In this document: one piece after another, positions 13,575-27,967 of the stretch | How positions within the stretch are numbered: position 1 is the stretch's first letter | Layout of the letters: each line of letters opens with the position of its first letter | Origin: Osedax fenrisi | Taxonomy: Eukaryota; Annelida; Polychaeta; Sabellida; Siboglinidae | DNA: 64,000 nucleotides | Assembly: GCA_964019155.1 (NCBI GenBank) | Contig: OZ025242.1 | Location: 24,159,025-24,223,024, forward strand | Reading direction: 5' to 3' | Notes under the pieces: generated by a model | Seen by the model: the letters and a program-made list of their open reading frames with translations, nothing else | Told to the model about the DNA's origin: nothing | Databases searched by the model: none | Program-made: the position numbers and the translations under genes

Positions 13575-16500
13575 TACTGTACTAGTGGATACTGTACTAG
13601 TGGGTACTGTACTAGTGGATACTGTACTAGTGGGTACTGTACTAGTGGATACTGTACTAGTGGATACTGTACTAGTGGATACTGTACTAGTGGATACTGT
13701 ACTAGTGGATACTGTACTAGTGGGTACTGTACTAGTGGATACTGTACTAGTGGGTACTGTACTAGTGGGTACTGTACTAGTGGATACTGTACTAGTGGAT
13801 ACTGTACTAGTGGATACTGTACTAGTGGATACTGTACTAGTGGATACTGTACTAGTGGGTACTGTACTAGTGGATACTGTACTAGTGGATACTGTACTAG
13901 TGGATACTGTACTAGTGGATACTGTACTAGTGGATACTGTACTAGTGGATACTGTACTAGTGGATACTGTACTAGTGGATACTGTACTAGTGGATACTGT
14001 ACTAGTGGATACTGTACTAGTGGATACTGTAGTAGTGGATACTGTACTAGTGGATACTGTACTAGTGGATACTGTACTAGTGGATACTGTACTAGTGGGT
14101 ACTGTACTAGTGGATACTGTACTAGTGGATACTGTACTAGTGGATACTGTACTAGTGGATACTGTACTAGTGGATACTGTACTAGTGGATACTGTAGTAG
14201 TGGATACTGTACTAGTGGATACTGTACTAGTGGATACTGTACTAGTGGATACTGTACTAGTGGATACTGTACTAGTGGATACTGTACTAGTGGATACTGT
14301 AGTAGTGGATACTGTACTAGTGGATACTGTACTAGTGGATACTGTAGTAGTGGATACTGTACTAGTGGATACTGTACTAGTGGATACTGTACTAGTGGAT
14401 ACTGTACTAGTGGATACTGTACTAGTGGATACTGTACTAGTGGATACTGTACTAGTGGATACTGTAGTAGTGGATACTGTACTAGTGGATACTGTACTAG
14501 TGGATACTGTACTAGTGGATACTGTACTAGTGGATACTGTACTAGTGGATACTGTACTAGTGGATACTGTAGTAGTGGATACTGTACTAGTGGATACTCT
14601 ACTAGTGGATACTGTAGTAGTGGATACTGTACTAGTGGATACTGTACTAGTGGATACTGTAGTAGTGGATACTGTAGTAGTGGGTACTGTACTAGTGGAT
14701 ACTGTACTAGTGGATACTGTACTAGTGGGTACTGTAGTAGTGGATACTGTACTAGTGGATACTGTACTAGTGGATACTGTACTAGTGGATACTGTACTAG
14801 TGGATACTGTACTAGTGGGTACTGTAGTAGTGGATACTGTACTAGTGGATACTGTACTAGTGGATACTGTACTAGTGGATACTGTACTAGTGGATACTGT
14901 ACTAGTGGATACTGTACTAGTGGGTACTGTAGTAGTGGATACTGTACTAGTGGATACTGTACTAGTGGATACTGTACTAGTGGGTACTGTACTAGTGGAT
15001 ACTGTACTAGTGGATACTGTACTAGTGGGTACTGTACTAGTGGATACTGTACTAGTGGATACTGTACTAGTGGATACTGTACTAGTGGATACTGTACTAG
15101 TGGATACTGTACTAGTGGATACTGTAGTAGTGGATACTGTACTAGTGGATACTGTACTAGTGGATACTGTACTAGTGGATACTGTACTAGTGGATACTGT
15201 ACTAGTGGATACTGTACTAGTGGATACTGTAGTAGTGGATACTGTACTAGTGGATACTGTACTAGTGGATACTGTAGTAGTGGATACTGTACTAGTGGAT
15301 ACTGTACTAGTGGATACTGTACTAGTGGATACTGTACTAGTGGATACTGTACTAGTGGATACTGTACTAGTGGATACTGTACTAGTGGGTACTGTACTAG
15401 TGGGTACTGTACTAGTGGATACTGTACTAGTGGATACTGTACTAGTGGATACTGTACTAGTGGATACTGTAGTAGTGGATACTGTACTAGTGGATACTGT
15501 ACTAGTGGATACTGTACTAGTGGATACTGTAGTAGTGGATACTGTACTAGTGGATACTGTAGTAGTGGATACTGTACTAGTGGATACTGTACTAGTGGAT
15601 ACTGTACTAGTGGATACTGTACTAGTGGATACTGTACTAGTGGATACTGTAGTAGTGGATACTGTACTAGTGGATACTGTACTAGTGGATACTGTACTAG
15701 TGGATACTGTACTAGTGGATACTGTACTAGTGGATACTGTACTAGTGGATACTGTACTAGTGGATACTGTACTAGTGGATACTGTACTAGTGGATACTGT
15801 ACTAGTGGATACTGTACTAGTGGATACTGTACTAGTGGATACTGTACTAGTGGATACTGTACTAGTGGGTACTGTAGTAGTGGATACTGTACTAGTGGAT
15901 ACTGTACTAGTGGATACTGTACTAGTGGGTACTGTACTAGTGGATACTGTACTAGTGGATACTGTACTAGTGGATACTGTACTAGTGGATACTGTACTAG
16001 TGGATACTGTACTAGTGGATACTGTAGTAGTGGATACTGTACTAGTGGATACTGTACTAGTGGATACTGTACTAGTGGATACTGTACTAGTGGATACTGT
16101 ACTAGTGGATACTGTACTAGTGGATACTGTAGTAGTGGATACTGTACTAGTGGATACTGTACTAGTGGATACTGTAGTAGTGGATACTGTACTAGTGGAT
16201 ACTGTACTAGTGGATACTGTACTAGTGGATACTGTACTAGTGGGTACTGTACTAGTGGATACTGTACTAGTGGATACTGTACTAGTGGGTACTGTAGTAG
16301 TGGATACTGTACTAGTGGATACTGTACTAGTGGATACTGTACTAGTGGATACTGTACTAGTGGATACTGTACTAGTGTGTACTGTAGTAGTGGATACTGT
16401 ACTAGTGGATACTGTACTAGTGGATACTGTACTAGTGGATACTGTACTAGTGGATACTGTACTAGTGGATACTGTACTAGTGGGTACTGTAGTAGTGGAT

Positions 16501-19500
16501 ACTGTACTAGTGGATACTGTACTAGTGGATACTGTACTAGTGGGTACTGTACTAGTGGATACTGTACTAGTGGATACTGTACTAGTGGATACTGTAGTAG
16601 TGGATACTGTACTAGTGGATACTGTACTAGTGGGTACTGTACTAGTGGATACTGTACTAGTGGGTACTGTACTAGTGGATACTGTACTAGTGGATACTGT
16701 ACTAGTGGATACTGTACTAGTGGATACTGTAGTAGTGGATACTGTACTAGTGGATACTGTACTAGTGGATACTGTAGTAGTGGGTACTGTACTAGTGGAT
16801 ACTGTACTAGTGGATACTGTACTAGTGGATACTGTAGTAGTGGATACTGTAGTAGTGGATACTGTACTAGTGGATACTGTACTAGTGGATACTGTACTAG
16901 TGGGTACTGTACTAGTGGGTACTGTACTAGTGGATACTGTACTAGTGGATACTGTACTAGTGGATACTGTATAGTGGTACTGTAGTGGATACTGTACTAG
17001 TGGATACTGTACTAGTGGATACTGTACTAGTGGATACTGTACTAGTGGATACTGTACTAGTGGATACTGTACTAGTGGATACTGTACTAGTGGATACTGT
17101 ACTAGTGGATACTGTACTAGTGGATACTGTACTAGTGGATACTGTACTAGTGGATACTGTACTAGTGGATACTGTACTAGTGGATACTGTACTAGTGGAT
17201 ACTGTACTAGTGGATACTGTACTAGTGGATACTGTACTAGTGGATACTGTACTAGTGGATACTGTACTAGTGGATACTGTACTAGTGGATACTGTACTAG
17301 TGGATACTGTACTAGTGGATACTGTACTAGTGGATACTGTACTAGTGGATACTGTACTAGTGGATACTGTACTAGTGGATACTGTACTAGTGGATACTGT
17401 ACTAGTGGATACTGTACTAGTGGGATACTGTAGCTAGTGGATACTGTACTAGTGGATACTGTACTAGTGGATACTGTACTAGTGGATACTGTACTAGTGG
17501 ATACTGTACTAGTGGATACTGTACTAGTGGATACTGTACTAGTGGATACTGTACTAGTGGATACTGTACTAGTGGATACTGTACTAGTGGATACTGTACT
17601 AGTGGATACTGTACTAGTGGATACTGTACTAGTGGATACTGTACTAGTGGATACTGTACTAGTGGATACTGTACTAGTGGATACTGTACTAGTGGATACT
17701 GTACTAGTGGATACTGTACTAGTGGATACTGTACTAGTGGATACTGTACTAGTGGATACTGTACTAGTGGATACTGTACTAGTGGATACTGTACTAGTGG
17801 ATACTGTACTAGTGGATACTGTACTAGTGGATACTGTACTAGTGGATACTGTACTAGTGGATACTGTACTAGTGGATACTGTACTAGTGGATACTGTACT
17901 AGTGGATACTGTACTAGTGGATACTGTACTAGTGGATACTGTACTAGTGGATACTGTACTAGTGGATACTGTACTAGTGGATACTGTACTAGTGGATACT
18001 GTACTAGTGGATACTGTACTAGTGGATACTGTACTAGTGGATACTGTACTAGTGGATACTGTACTAGTGGATACTGTACTAGTGGATACTGTACTAGTGG
18101 ATACTGTACTAGTGGATACTGTACTAGTGGATACTGTACTAGTGGATACTGTACTAGTGGATTACTGTACTAGTGGATACTGTACTAGTGGATACTGTAC
18201 TAGTGGATACTGTACTAGTGGATACTGTACTAGTGGATACTGTACTAGTGGATACTGTACTAGTGGATACTGTACTAGTGGATACTGTACTAGTGGATAC
18301 TGTACTAGTGGATACTGTACTAGTGGATACTGTACTAGTGGATACTGTACTAGTGGATACTGTACTAGTGGATACTGTACTAGTGGATACTGTACTAGTG
18401 GATACTGTACTAGTGGATACTGTACTAGTGGATACTGTACTAGTGGATACTGTACTAGTGGATACTGTACTAGTGGATACTGTACTAGTGGATACTGTAC
18501 TAGTGGATACTGTACTAGTGGATACTGTACTAGTGGATACTGTACTAGTGGATACTGTAGTAGTGGATACTGTACTAGTGGATACTGTACTAGTGGATAC
18601 TGTACTAGTGGATACTGTACTAGTGGATACTGTACTAGTGGATACTGTACTAGTGGATACTGTACTAGTGGATACTGTACTAGTGGATACTGTACTAGTG
18701 GATACTGTACTAGTGGATACTGTACTAGTGGATACTGTACTAGTGGATACTGTACTAGTGGATACTGTACTAGTGGATACTGTACTAGTGGATACTGTAC
18801 TAGTGGATACTGTACTAGTGGATACTGTACTAGTGGATACTGTACTAGTGGATACTGTACTAGTGGATACTGTACTAGTGGATACTGTACTAGTGGATAC
18901 TGTACTAGTGGATACTGTACTAGTGGATACTGTACTAGTGGATACTGTACTAGTGGATACTGTACTAGTGGATACTGTACTAGTGGATACTGTACTAGTG
19001 GATACTGTACTAGTGGATACTGTACTAGTGGATACTGTACTAGTGGATACTGTACTAGTGGATACTGTACTAGTGGATACTGTACTAGTGGATACTGTAC
19101 TAGTGGATACTGTACTAGTGGATACTGTACTAGTGGATACTGTACTAGTGGATACTGTACTAGTGGATACTGTACTAGTGGATACTGTACTAGTGGATAC
19201 TGTACTAGTGGATACTGTACTAGTGGATACTGTACTAGTGGATACTGTAGTAGTGGATACTGTACTAGTGGATACTGTACTAGTGGATACTGTACTAGTG
19301 GATACTGTACTAGTGGATACTGTACTAGTGGATACTGTACTAGTGGATACTGTACTAGTGGATACTGTACTAGTGGATACTGTACTAGTGGATACTGTAC
19401 TAGTGGATACTGTACTAGTGGATACTGTACTAGTGGATACTGTACTAGTGGATACTGTACTAGTGGGATACTGTACTAGTGGATACTGTACTAGTGGATA

Positions 19501-22500
19501 CTGTACTAGTGGATACTGTACTAGTGGATACTGTACTAGTGGATACTGTACTAGTGGATACTGTACTAGTGGGTACTGTACTAGTGGATACTGTACTAGT
19601 GGATACTGTACTAGTGGATACTGTACTAGTGGATACTGTACTAGTGGATACTGTACTAGTGGATACTGTACTAGTGGATACTGTACTAGTGGATACTGTA
19701 CTAGTGGATACTGTACTAGTGGATACTGTACTAGTGGATACTGTACTAGTGGATACTGTACTAGTGGATACTGTACTAGTGGATACTGTACTAGTGGATA
19801 CTGTACTAGTGGATACTGTACTAGTGGATACTGTACTAGTGGATACTGTACTAGTGGATACTGTACTAGTGGATACTGTACTAGTGGATACTGTACTAGT
19901 GGATACTGTACTAGTGGATACTGTACTAGTGGATACTGTACTAGTGGATACTGTACTAGTGGATACTGTACTAGTGGATACTGTACTAGTGGATACTGTA
20001 CTAGTGGATACTGTACTAGTGGATACTGTACTAGTGGATACTGTACTAGTGGATACTGTACTAGTGGATACTGTACTAGTGGGATACTGTACTAGTGGAT
20101 ACTGTACTAGTGGATACTGTACTAGTGGATACTGTACTAGTGGATACTGTACTAGTGGATACTGTACTAGTGGATACTGTACTAGTGGATACTGTACTAG
20201 TGGATACTGTACTAGTGGATACTGTACTAGTGGATACTGTACTAGTGGATACTGTACTAGTGGATACTGTACTAGTGGATACTGTACTAGTGGATACTGT
20301 ACTAGTGGATACTGTACTAGTGGATACTGTACTAGTGGATACTGTACTAGTGGATACTGTACTAGTGGATACTGTACTAGTGGATACTGTACTAGTGGAT
20401 ACTGTACTAGTGGATACTGTACTAGTGGATACTGTACTAGTGGATACTGTACTAGTGGATACTGTACTAGTGGATACTGTACTAGTGGATACTGTACTAG
20501 TGGATACTGTACTAGTGGATACTGTACTAGTGGATACTGTACTAGTGGATACTGTACTAGTGGATACTGTACTAGTGGATACTGTACTAGTGGATACTGT
20601 ACTAGTGGATACTGTACTAGTGGATACTGTACTAGTGGATACTGTACTAGTGGATACTGTACTAGTGGATACTGTACTAGTGGATACTGTACTAGTGGAT
20701 ACTGTACTAGTGGATACTGTACTAGTGGATACTGTACTAGTGGATACTGTACTAGTGGATACTGTACTAGTGGATACTGTACTAGTGGATACTGTACTAG
20801 TGGATACTGTACTAGTGGATACTGTACTAGTGGATACTGTACTAGTGGATACTGTACTAGTGGATACTGTACTAGTGGATACTGTACTAGTGGATACTGT
20901 ACTAGTGGATACTGTACTAGTGGATACTGTACTAGTGGATACTGTACTAGTGGATACTGTACTAGTGGATACTGTACTAGTGGATACTGTACTAGTGGAT
21001 ACTGTACTAGTGGATACTGTACTAGTGGATACTGTACTAGTGGATACTGTACTAGTGGATACTGTACTAGTGGATACTGTACTAGTGGATACTGTACTAG
21101 TGGATACTGTACTAGTGGATACTGTACTAGTGGATACTGTACTAGTGGATACTGTACTAGTGGATACTGTACTAGTGGATACTGTACTAGTGGATACTGT
21201 ACTAGTGGATACTGTACTAGTGGATACTGTACTAGTGGATACTGTACTAGTGGATACTGTACTAGTGGATACTGTACTAGTGGATACTGTACTAGTGGAT
21301 ACTGTACTAGTGGATACTGTACTAGTGGATACTGTACTAGTGGATACTGTACTAGTGGATACTGTACTAGTGGATACTGTACTAGTGGATACTGTACTAG
21401 TGGATACTGTACTAGTGGATACTGTACTAGTGGATACTGTACTAGTGGATACTGTACTAGTGGATACTGTACTAGTGGATACTGTACTAGTGGATACTGT
21501 ACTAGTGGGTACTGTACTAGTGGATACTGTACTAGTGGATACTGTACTAGTGGATACTGTACTAGTGGATACTGTACTAGTGGGATACTGTACTAGTGGA
21601 TACTGTACTAGTGGATACTGTACTAGTGGATACTGTACTAGTGGATACTGTAGTAGTGGATACTGTACTAGTGGATACTGTACTAGTGGATACTGTACTA
21701 GTGGATACTGTACTAGTGGGTACTGTACTAGTGGATACTGTACTAGTGGATACTGTACTAGTGGATACTGTACTAGTGGATACTGTAGTAGTGGATACTG
21801 TACTAGTGGATACTGTACTAGNNNNNNNNNNNNNNNNNNNNNNNNNNNNNNNNNNNNNNNNNNNNNNNNNNNNNNNNNNNNNNNNNNNNNNNNNNNNNNN
21901 NNNNNNNNNNNNNNNNNNNNNNNNNNNNNNNNNNNNNNNNNNNNNNNNNNNNNNNNNNNNNNNNNNNNNNNNNNNNNNNNNNNNNNNNNNNNNNNNNNNN
22001 NNNNNNNNNNNNNNNNNNNNNACAGTATCGACTTTAGTGATCTACTAGGTCACTAGACCAGTAATCCACTAGTGGATACTGTAGTAGTGGATACTGTACT
22101 AGTGGATACTGTACTAGTGGATACTGTACTAGTGGATACTGTACTAGTGGATACTGTACTAGTGGATACTGTAGTAGTGGTACTGTACTAGTGGAGTACT
22201 GTACTAGATGGATACTGTAGTAGTGGATACTGTACTAGTGGATACTGTAGCTAGTGGATACTGTACTAGTGGATACTGTATAGTGGTCTGACTGTGATAC
22301 TGTACTAGTGATACTGTAGTAGTGATACTGTACTAGGATACTGTACTAGTGGATACTGTACTAGTGGATACTGTACTAGTGGATACTGTACTAGTGGATA
22401 CTGTACTAGTGGATACTGTACTAGTGGATACTGTACTAGTGGATACTGTACTAGTGGATACTGTCACTAGTGGATACTGTACTAGTGGTACTGTACTAGT

Positions 22501-25500
22501 GGATACTGTACTAGTGGATACTGTACTAGTGGATACTGTACTAGTGGATACTGTACTAGTGGATACTGTACTAGTGATACTGTACTAGTGGATACTGTAT
22601 CTAGTGGATACTGTACTAGTGGATACTGTACTAGTGGATACTGTACTAGTGGATACTGTACTAGTGGATACTGTACTAGTGGATACTGTAGGTACTGTAC
22701 TAGTGGATACTGTACTAGTGGATACTGTACTAGTGGATACTGTACTAGTGGATACTGTACTAGTGGATACTGTACTAGTGGATACTGTACTAGTGGATAC
22801 TGTACTAGTGGTACTGTACTAGTGGATACTGTACTAGTGGATACTGTACTAGTGGATACTGTACTAGTGGATACTGTACTAGTGGATACTGTACTAGTGG
22901 ATACTGTACTAGTGGATACTGTACTAGTGGATACTGTACTAGTGGATTACTATGATACTGTACTAGTGGATACTGTACTAGTGGATACTGTACTAGTGGA
23001 TACTGTACTAGTGGATACTGTACTAGTGGATACTGTACTAGTGGATACTGTACTAGTGGATACTGTACTAGTGGATACTGTACTAGTGGATACTGTACTA
23101 GTGGATACTGTACTAGTGGATACTGTACTAGTGGATACTGTACTAGTGGATACTGTACTAGTGGATACTGTACTAGTGGATACTGTACTATGGATACTGT
23201 ACTAGTGGTACTGTACTAGTGGTACTGTACTAGTGGATACTGTACTGTACGAGTTGTACTGTACTAGTGGATACTGTACTAGTGGATACTGTACTAGTGG
23301 ATACTGTACTAGTGGATACTGTACTAGTGGATACTGTACTAGTGGTACTGTACTAGTGGATACTGTACTAGTGGATACTGTACTAGTGGATACTGTACTA
23401 GTGGATACTGTACTAGTGGATACTGTACTAGTGGATACTGTACTAGTGGATACTGTACTAGTGGATTACTGTACTAGTGGATACTGTACTAGTGGATACT
23501 GTACTAGTGGATACTGTACTAGTGATCTGTACTAGTGGATACTGTACTAGTGGATACTGTACTAGTGGATACTGTACTAGTGGATACTGTACTAGTGGAT
23601 ACTGTACTAGTGGATACTGTACTAGTGGATACTGTACTAGGGTACTGTACTAGTGGATACTGTACTAGTGGATACTGTACTAGTGGATACTGTACTAGTG
23701 GATACTGTACTAGTGGATACTGTACTAGTGGATACTGTACTAGTGGATACTGTAGTAGTGGTACTGTACTAGTGGATACTGTACTAGTGGATACTGTACT
23801 AGTGGATACTGTACTAGTGGATACTGTACTAGTGGATACTGTACTAGTGGATACTGTACTAGTGGATACTGTACTAGTGGATACTGTATCTAGTGGATAC
23901 TGTACTAGTGGGTACTGTACTAGTGGATACTGTAGTAGGGTACTGTACTAGTGGTACTGTACTAGTGGATACTGTACTAGTGGATACTGTACTAGTGGAT
24001 ACTGTACTAGTGGATACTGTACTAGTGGATACTGTACTAGTGGATACTGTACTAGTGGATACTGTACTAGTGGATACTGTACTAGTGGATACTGTACTAG
24101 TGGATTTGTACTAGTGGATACATGTACTAGTGGATACTGTAGTAGTGGGTACTGTACAGTGGTACTGTACTAGTGGATACTGTAGTAGTGGATACTGTAC
24201 TAGTGGTACTGTAGTAGTGGGTACTGTACTAGTGGATACTGTAGTAGTGGATACTGTACTAGTGGATACTGTACTAGTGGATACTGTACTAGTGGATACT
24301 GTACTAGTGGATACTGTACTAGTGATACTGTACTAGTGGATACTGTACTAGTGGATACTGTACTAGTGGATACTGTACTAGTGGACTACTGTACTAGTGG
24401 ATACTGTAGTAGTGATACTGTACTAGTGGATACTGTACTAGTGGATACTGTACTAGTGGATACTGTACTAGTGGATACTGTACTAGTGGATACTGTACTA
24501 GTGGATACTGTACTAGTGGATACTGTAGTAGTGGATACTGTACTAGTGGATACTGTACTAGTGGATACTGTACTAGTGGATACTGTACTAGTGGATACTG
24601 TACTAGTGGATACTGTACTAGTGGATACTGTACTAGTGGATACTGTACTAGTGGATACTGTACTAGTGGATACTGTACTAGTGGATACTGTACTAGTGGT
24701 ACTGTACTAGTGGATACTGTACTAGTGGATACTGTACTAGTGGATACTGTACTAGTGGATACTGTACTAGTGATACTGTACTAGTGGATACTGTACTAGT
24801 GGATACTGTACTAGTGGATACTGTACTAGTGATACTGTACTAGTGGATACTGTACTAGTGGATACTGTACTAGTGGATACTGTACTAGTGGATACTGTAT
24901 AGTGGATACTGTACTAGTGGATACTGTACTAGTGGATACTGTACTAGTGGATACTGTACTAGTGGATACTGTACTAGTGGATACTGTACTAGTGGATACT
25001 GTACTAGTGGATACTGTACTAGTGGATACTGTACTAGTGGATACTGTACTAGTGGATACTGTACTAGTGGATACTGTAGTAGTGGTACTGTACTAGTGGA
25101 TACTGTACTAGTGGATACTGTAGTAGTGATACTGTAGTAGTGGATACTGTACTAGTGGATACTGTACTAGTGGATACTGTACTAGTGGATACTGTAACTA
25201 GTGGATACTGTACTAGTGGATACTGTATAGTGGATACTGTACTAGTGGTACTGTACTAGGGATACTGTACTAGTGGATACTGTAGTAGTGGATACTGTAC
25301 TAGTGGATACTGTACTAGTGGATACTGTACTAGTGGATACTGTAGTAGTGGATACTGTACTAGTGGATACTGTACTAGTGGGTACTGTACTAGTGGATAC
25401 TGTACTAGTGGATACTGTACTAGTGGATACTGTAGTAGTGGATACTGTACTAGTGGATACTGTACTAGTGGATACTGTACTAGTGGATACTGTAGTAGTG

Positions 25501-26410
25501 GATACTGTACTAGTGGATACTGTACTAGTGGGTACTGTACTAGTGGATACTGTACTAGTGGATACTGTACTAGTGGATACTGTACTAGTGGATACTGTAC
25601 TAGTGGGTACTGTACTAGTGGATACTGTACTAGTGGATACTGTACTAGTGGATACTGTACTAGTGGATACTGTACTAGTGGGTACTGTACTAGTGGATAC
25701 TGTACTAGTGGATACTGTACTAGTGGATACTGTACTAGTGGATACTGTACTAGTGGATACTGTACTAGTGGATACTGTACTAGTGGGTACTGTACTAGTG
25801 GGTACTGTACTAGTGGATACTGTACTAGTGGATACTGTACTAGTGGATACTGTACTAGTGGATACTGTACTAGTGGGTACTGTACTAGTGGATACTGTAC
25901 TAGTGGATACTGTACTAGTGGGTACTGTACTAGTGGATACTGTACTAGTGGATACTGTACTAGTGGATACTGTACTAGTGGGTACTGTACTAGTGGATAC
26001 TGTACTAGTGGATACTGTACTAGTGGATACTGTACTAGTGGATACTGTACTAGTGGGTACTGTACTAGTGGATACTGTAGTAGTGGATACTGTACTAGTG
26101 GATACTGTACTAGTGGGTACTGTACTAGTGGGTACTGTACTAGTGGGTACTGTACTAGTGGGTACTGTACTAGTGGATACTGTACTAGTGGATACTGTAC
26201 TAGTGGATACTGTACTAGTGGATACTGTACTAGTGGATACTGTAGTAGTGGGTACTGTACTAGTGGATACTGTACTAGTGGATACTGTACTAGTGGATAC
26301 TGTACTAGTGGATACTGTACTAGTGGGTACTGTACTAGTGGATACTGTACTAGTGTATACTGTACTAGTGGGTACTGTACTAGTGGATACTGTACTAGTG
26401 GATACTGTAC
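13575..26410. repeat. 12.8-kb minisatellite, 15-bp unit ACTGTACTAGTGGAT
   Basis: More than 800 tandem copies of actgtactagtggat in an intron of gene A. Common single-base variants are gtaGtag and tggGt in place of gtaCtag and tggAt. The 15-bp unit lacks stops in two plus frames (LVDTV, GYCTS) and in one minus frame (STSTV), producing meaningless open frames of up to 1163 codons. Blocks differ: 13575-16970 is variant-rich and in constant register; 16985-21590 is almost uniform with rare 1-bp register shifts; a 200-N gap follows; 22070-25260 is full of small indels; 25260-26410 is clean and variant-rich again. Confidence 0.97.
21822..22021. other. Assembly gap (200 N)
   Basis: Exactly 200 N inside the 15-bp array. 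The true array length is therefore unknown. The 50 bases after the gap are a garbled version of the repeat, as at a read end. Confidence 0.99.
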
Positions 26411-26683
26411 GGGTTCTGGGGTTACTAACGGGATCTTTACGGCATGCCATGGTCGCGTAAAGCCGGAACGAGCAGTATAACGCGATTATACTGAGGGGGG
26501 ACGGGGAGGCGGTTAGGGAGGAATGGGGGGAGTAGGGGAGTGGCTGAGAGAGAGTGAGGTGGGAGGGGGAGTGGTTGATATGGAGTTGGAGGGTGAATGG
26601 ATAGAGTTGTACGTCGTATACTGTATACTGTATACAGTGTACATCGCACACACGCATAAACATATATGTGAGTATACTCACAA

Positions 26684-26720
<37 letters not shown>

Positions 26721-26925
26721 TGTTATTTTTATTTGGTGGAGTACTTTCATCCCGTCCAGGAACTTAGATGAAGTTTTCACTTATAACGAAATGGATGTAA
26801 TGTCCCTTCGAAGCCGCTCTCGTGTTAACGCATCCATGATAATAACGAGAGCCGAGCATTTTATATAAGATCACTTCTAAATATTATTGTAAAGCGTATG
26901 TATGTTACTGATCAGAAAGGGGCTT
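26411..26925. other. Intronic flank of the minisatellite
   Basis: A GC- and G-rich patch (26490-26600, GGGGGA/GAGTGG words), a tactgtatactgtatacagt palindromic run at 26617-26637, and a TA microsatellite at 26691-26717. No exon with both splice sites was found. Confidence 0.45.
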
Positions 26926-26972
26926 GAACCCGCGACGCGGGTCCCGCGTCCTAATGCCTGTGTGTCTTATAT
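26926..26972 (-). other. tRNA-like / SINE-like fragment
   Basis: On the minus strand a CGGGTTCAAGCCCC segment resembles a tRNA T-arm with a pol III B box (GGTTCAAGCC). It follows a perfect short palindrome gacgcggg-a-cccgcgtc. No complete cloverleaf or A box is seen, so a decayed tRNA-derived SINE or pseudo-tRNA is the likeliest reading. Confidence 0.3.
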
Positions 26973-26988
26973 ATGAGGTTAAATATAT

Positions 26989-27027
<39 letters not shown>

Positions 27028-27076
27028 TACACATACATATACTTCTCACACCTCGCACAGCTCGCTGACCAGTGAG

Positions 27077-27181
27077 GTAGTGGTCAAGGCTATACTAGTA
27101 GTGGTCAAGGCTATACTAGTAGTGGTCAAGGCTATACTAGTAGTGGTCAAGGCTATACTAGTGGTGGTCAAGGCTATACTG
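27077..27181. repeat. 21-bp tandem repeat, five copies
   Basis: Five copies of a 21-bp unit (gtagtggtcaaggctatact + a), nearly perfect, the last with a g in place of an a. It contains ctatactagtagtgg, which shares the tactagtgg core with the 15-bp minisatellite about 700 bp away. Confidence 0.95.
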
Positions 27182-27185
27182 ACCA

Positions 27186-27967
27186 TAGGACGACGGTGGA
27201 CAGTACGGCCATCAGTAGCCAGACTCCGGACTGCATTCCTAGCATGGCTAACGTGAAGCACGATGCTATAGGTTACGTTATGTGTGTGCGTGTGTGGGTG
27301 CGCGCGCGTGTGCGTGTGTGTGTGCCTATGTGTGAGAATTTATAACAAGAATAAAATGTTTTATTTCATCACACTTTTTTCGACTAAACAATTTATATAT
27401 AAATATATATATTTATATGTATATATTATGTATCCCGAAACAACCCATTCTGCCATTTATTCAATAAATTAGATCACATTCGGTAGTAAACGTAACTAGA
27501 GGTTACACACCATTAGTTATCTGGTTATTTTCATAACTAGAAGTGAATTACGACGTTTACAATTAATATTCGAAATACTCATTCTCCATCATAAGTTGAG
27601 GTACAACGTATATACACATAGACGTATGATCAAAGCTGATCGTATTTGTAGATCTTTAAATCATTATTTCACGTTCTATTAATGTATAATATACATATTC
27701 TTAGAATATTTTATTTATAAAAAAATTATGTAGAACAATATTCTTTAATAATAGAAATAACATAATATGATAGTTTCTCGATCTTTATTATCACCAACTC
27801 TCTACACATTAATGAAATATAAAACATCGGATTGTAAAAATGCATATTCTCCTAATGGTCCACCAATCATTACAAAGAGATTTATAACAGATAATTTAAT
27901 TATTCGAATACTAAAGTATGTGCGCTACTATGTTAATAGTGAGAAATCAGGATTACCCAGCTATGTT
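27186..27967. other. Intronic spacer between the two arrays
   Basis: A GT/GC microsatellite at 27281-27333 and AT-rich sequence. No gene seen. The sequence between the 21-bp array and the microsatellite is GC-richer (27185-27270) but lacks paired splice sites. Confidence 0.5.

Noticed and set aside
13483..22056. Very long open frames of LVDTV, GYCTS and related pentapeptides
   Set aside because: They follow directly from a stop-free 15-bp tandem unit and occur in several frames and on both strands; the array is in an intron, with no splice or start context.
13575..26410. CRISPR-like array
   Set aside because: There are no unique spacers; the unit repeats head to tail, and the context is a eukaryotic intron.
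25242..26780. Minus-strand 512-codon STSTV-rich frame that looks like a mucin
   Set aside because: The repetitive part is the same 15-bp array read backwards. The N-terminal part is microsatellite and low-complexity sequence without a signal peptide or convincing exon structure.
27185..27270. GC-richer patch as a possible extra exon of gene A
   Set aside because: No acceptor/donor pair with compatible phase; exon 6 already joins exon 7 in frame without it.
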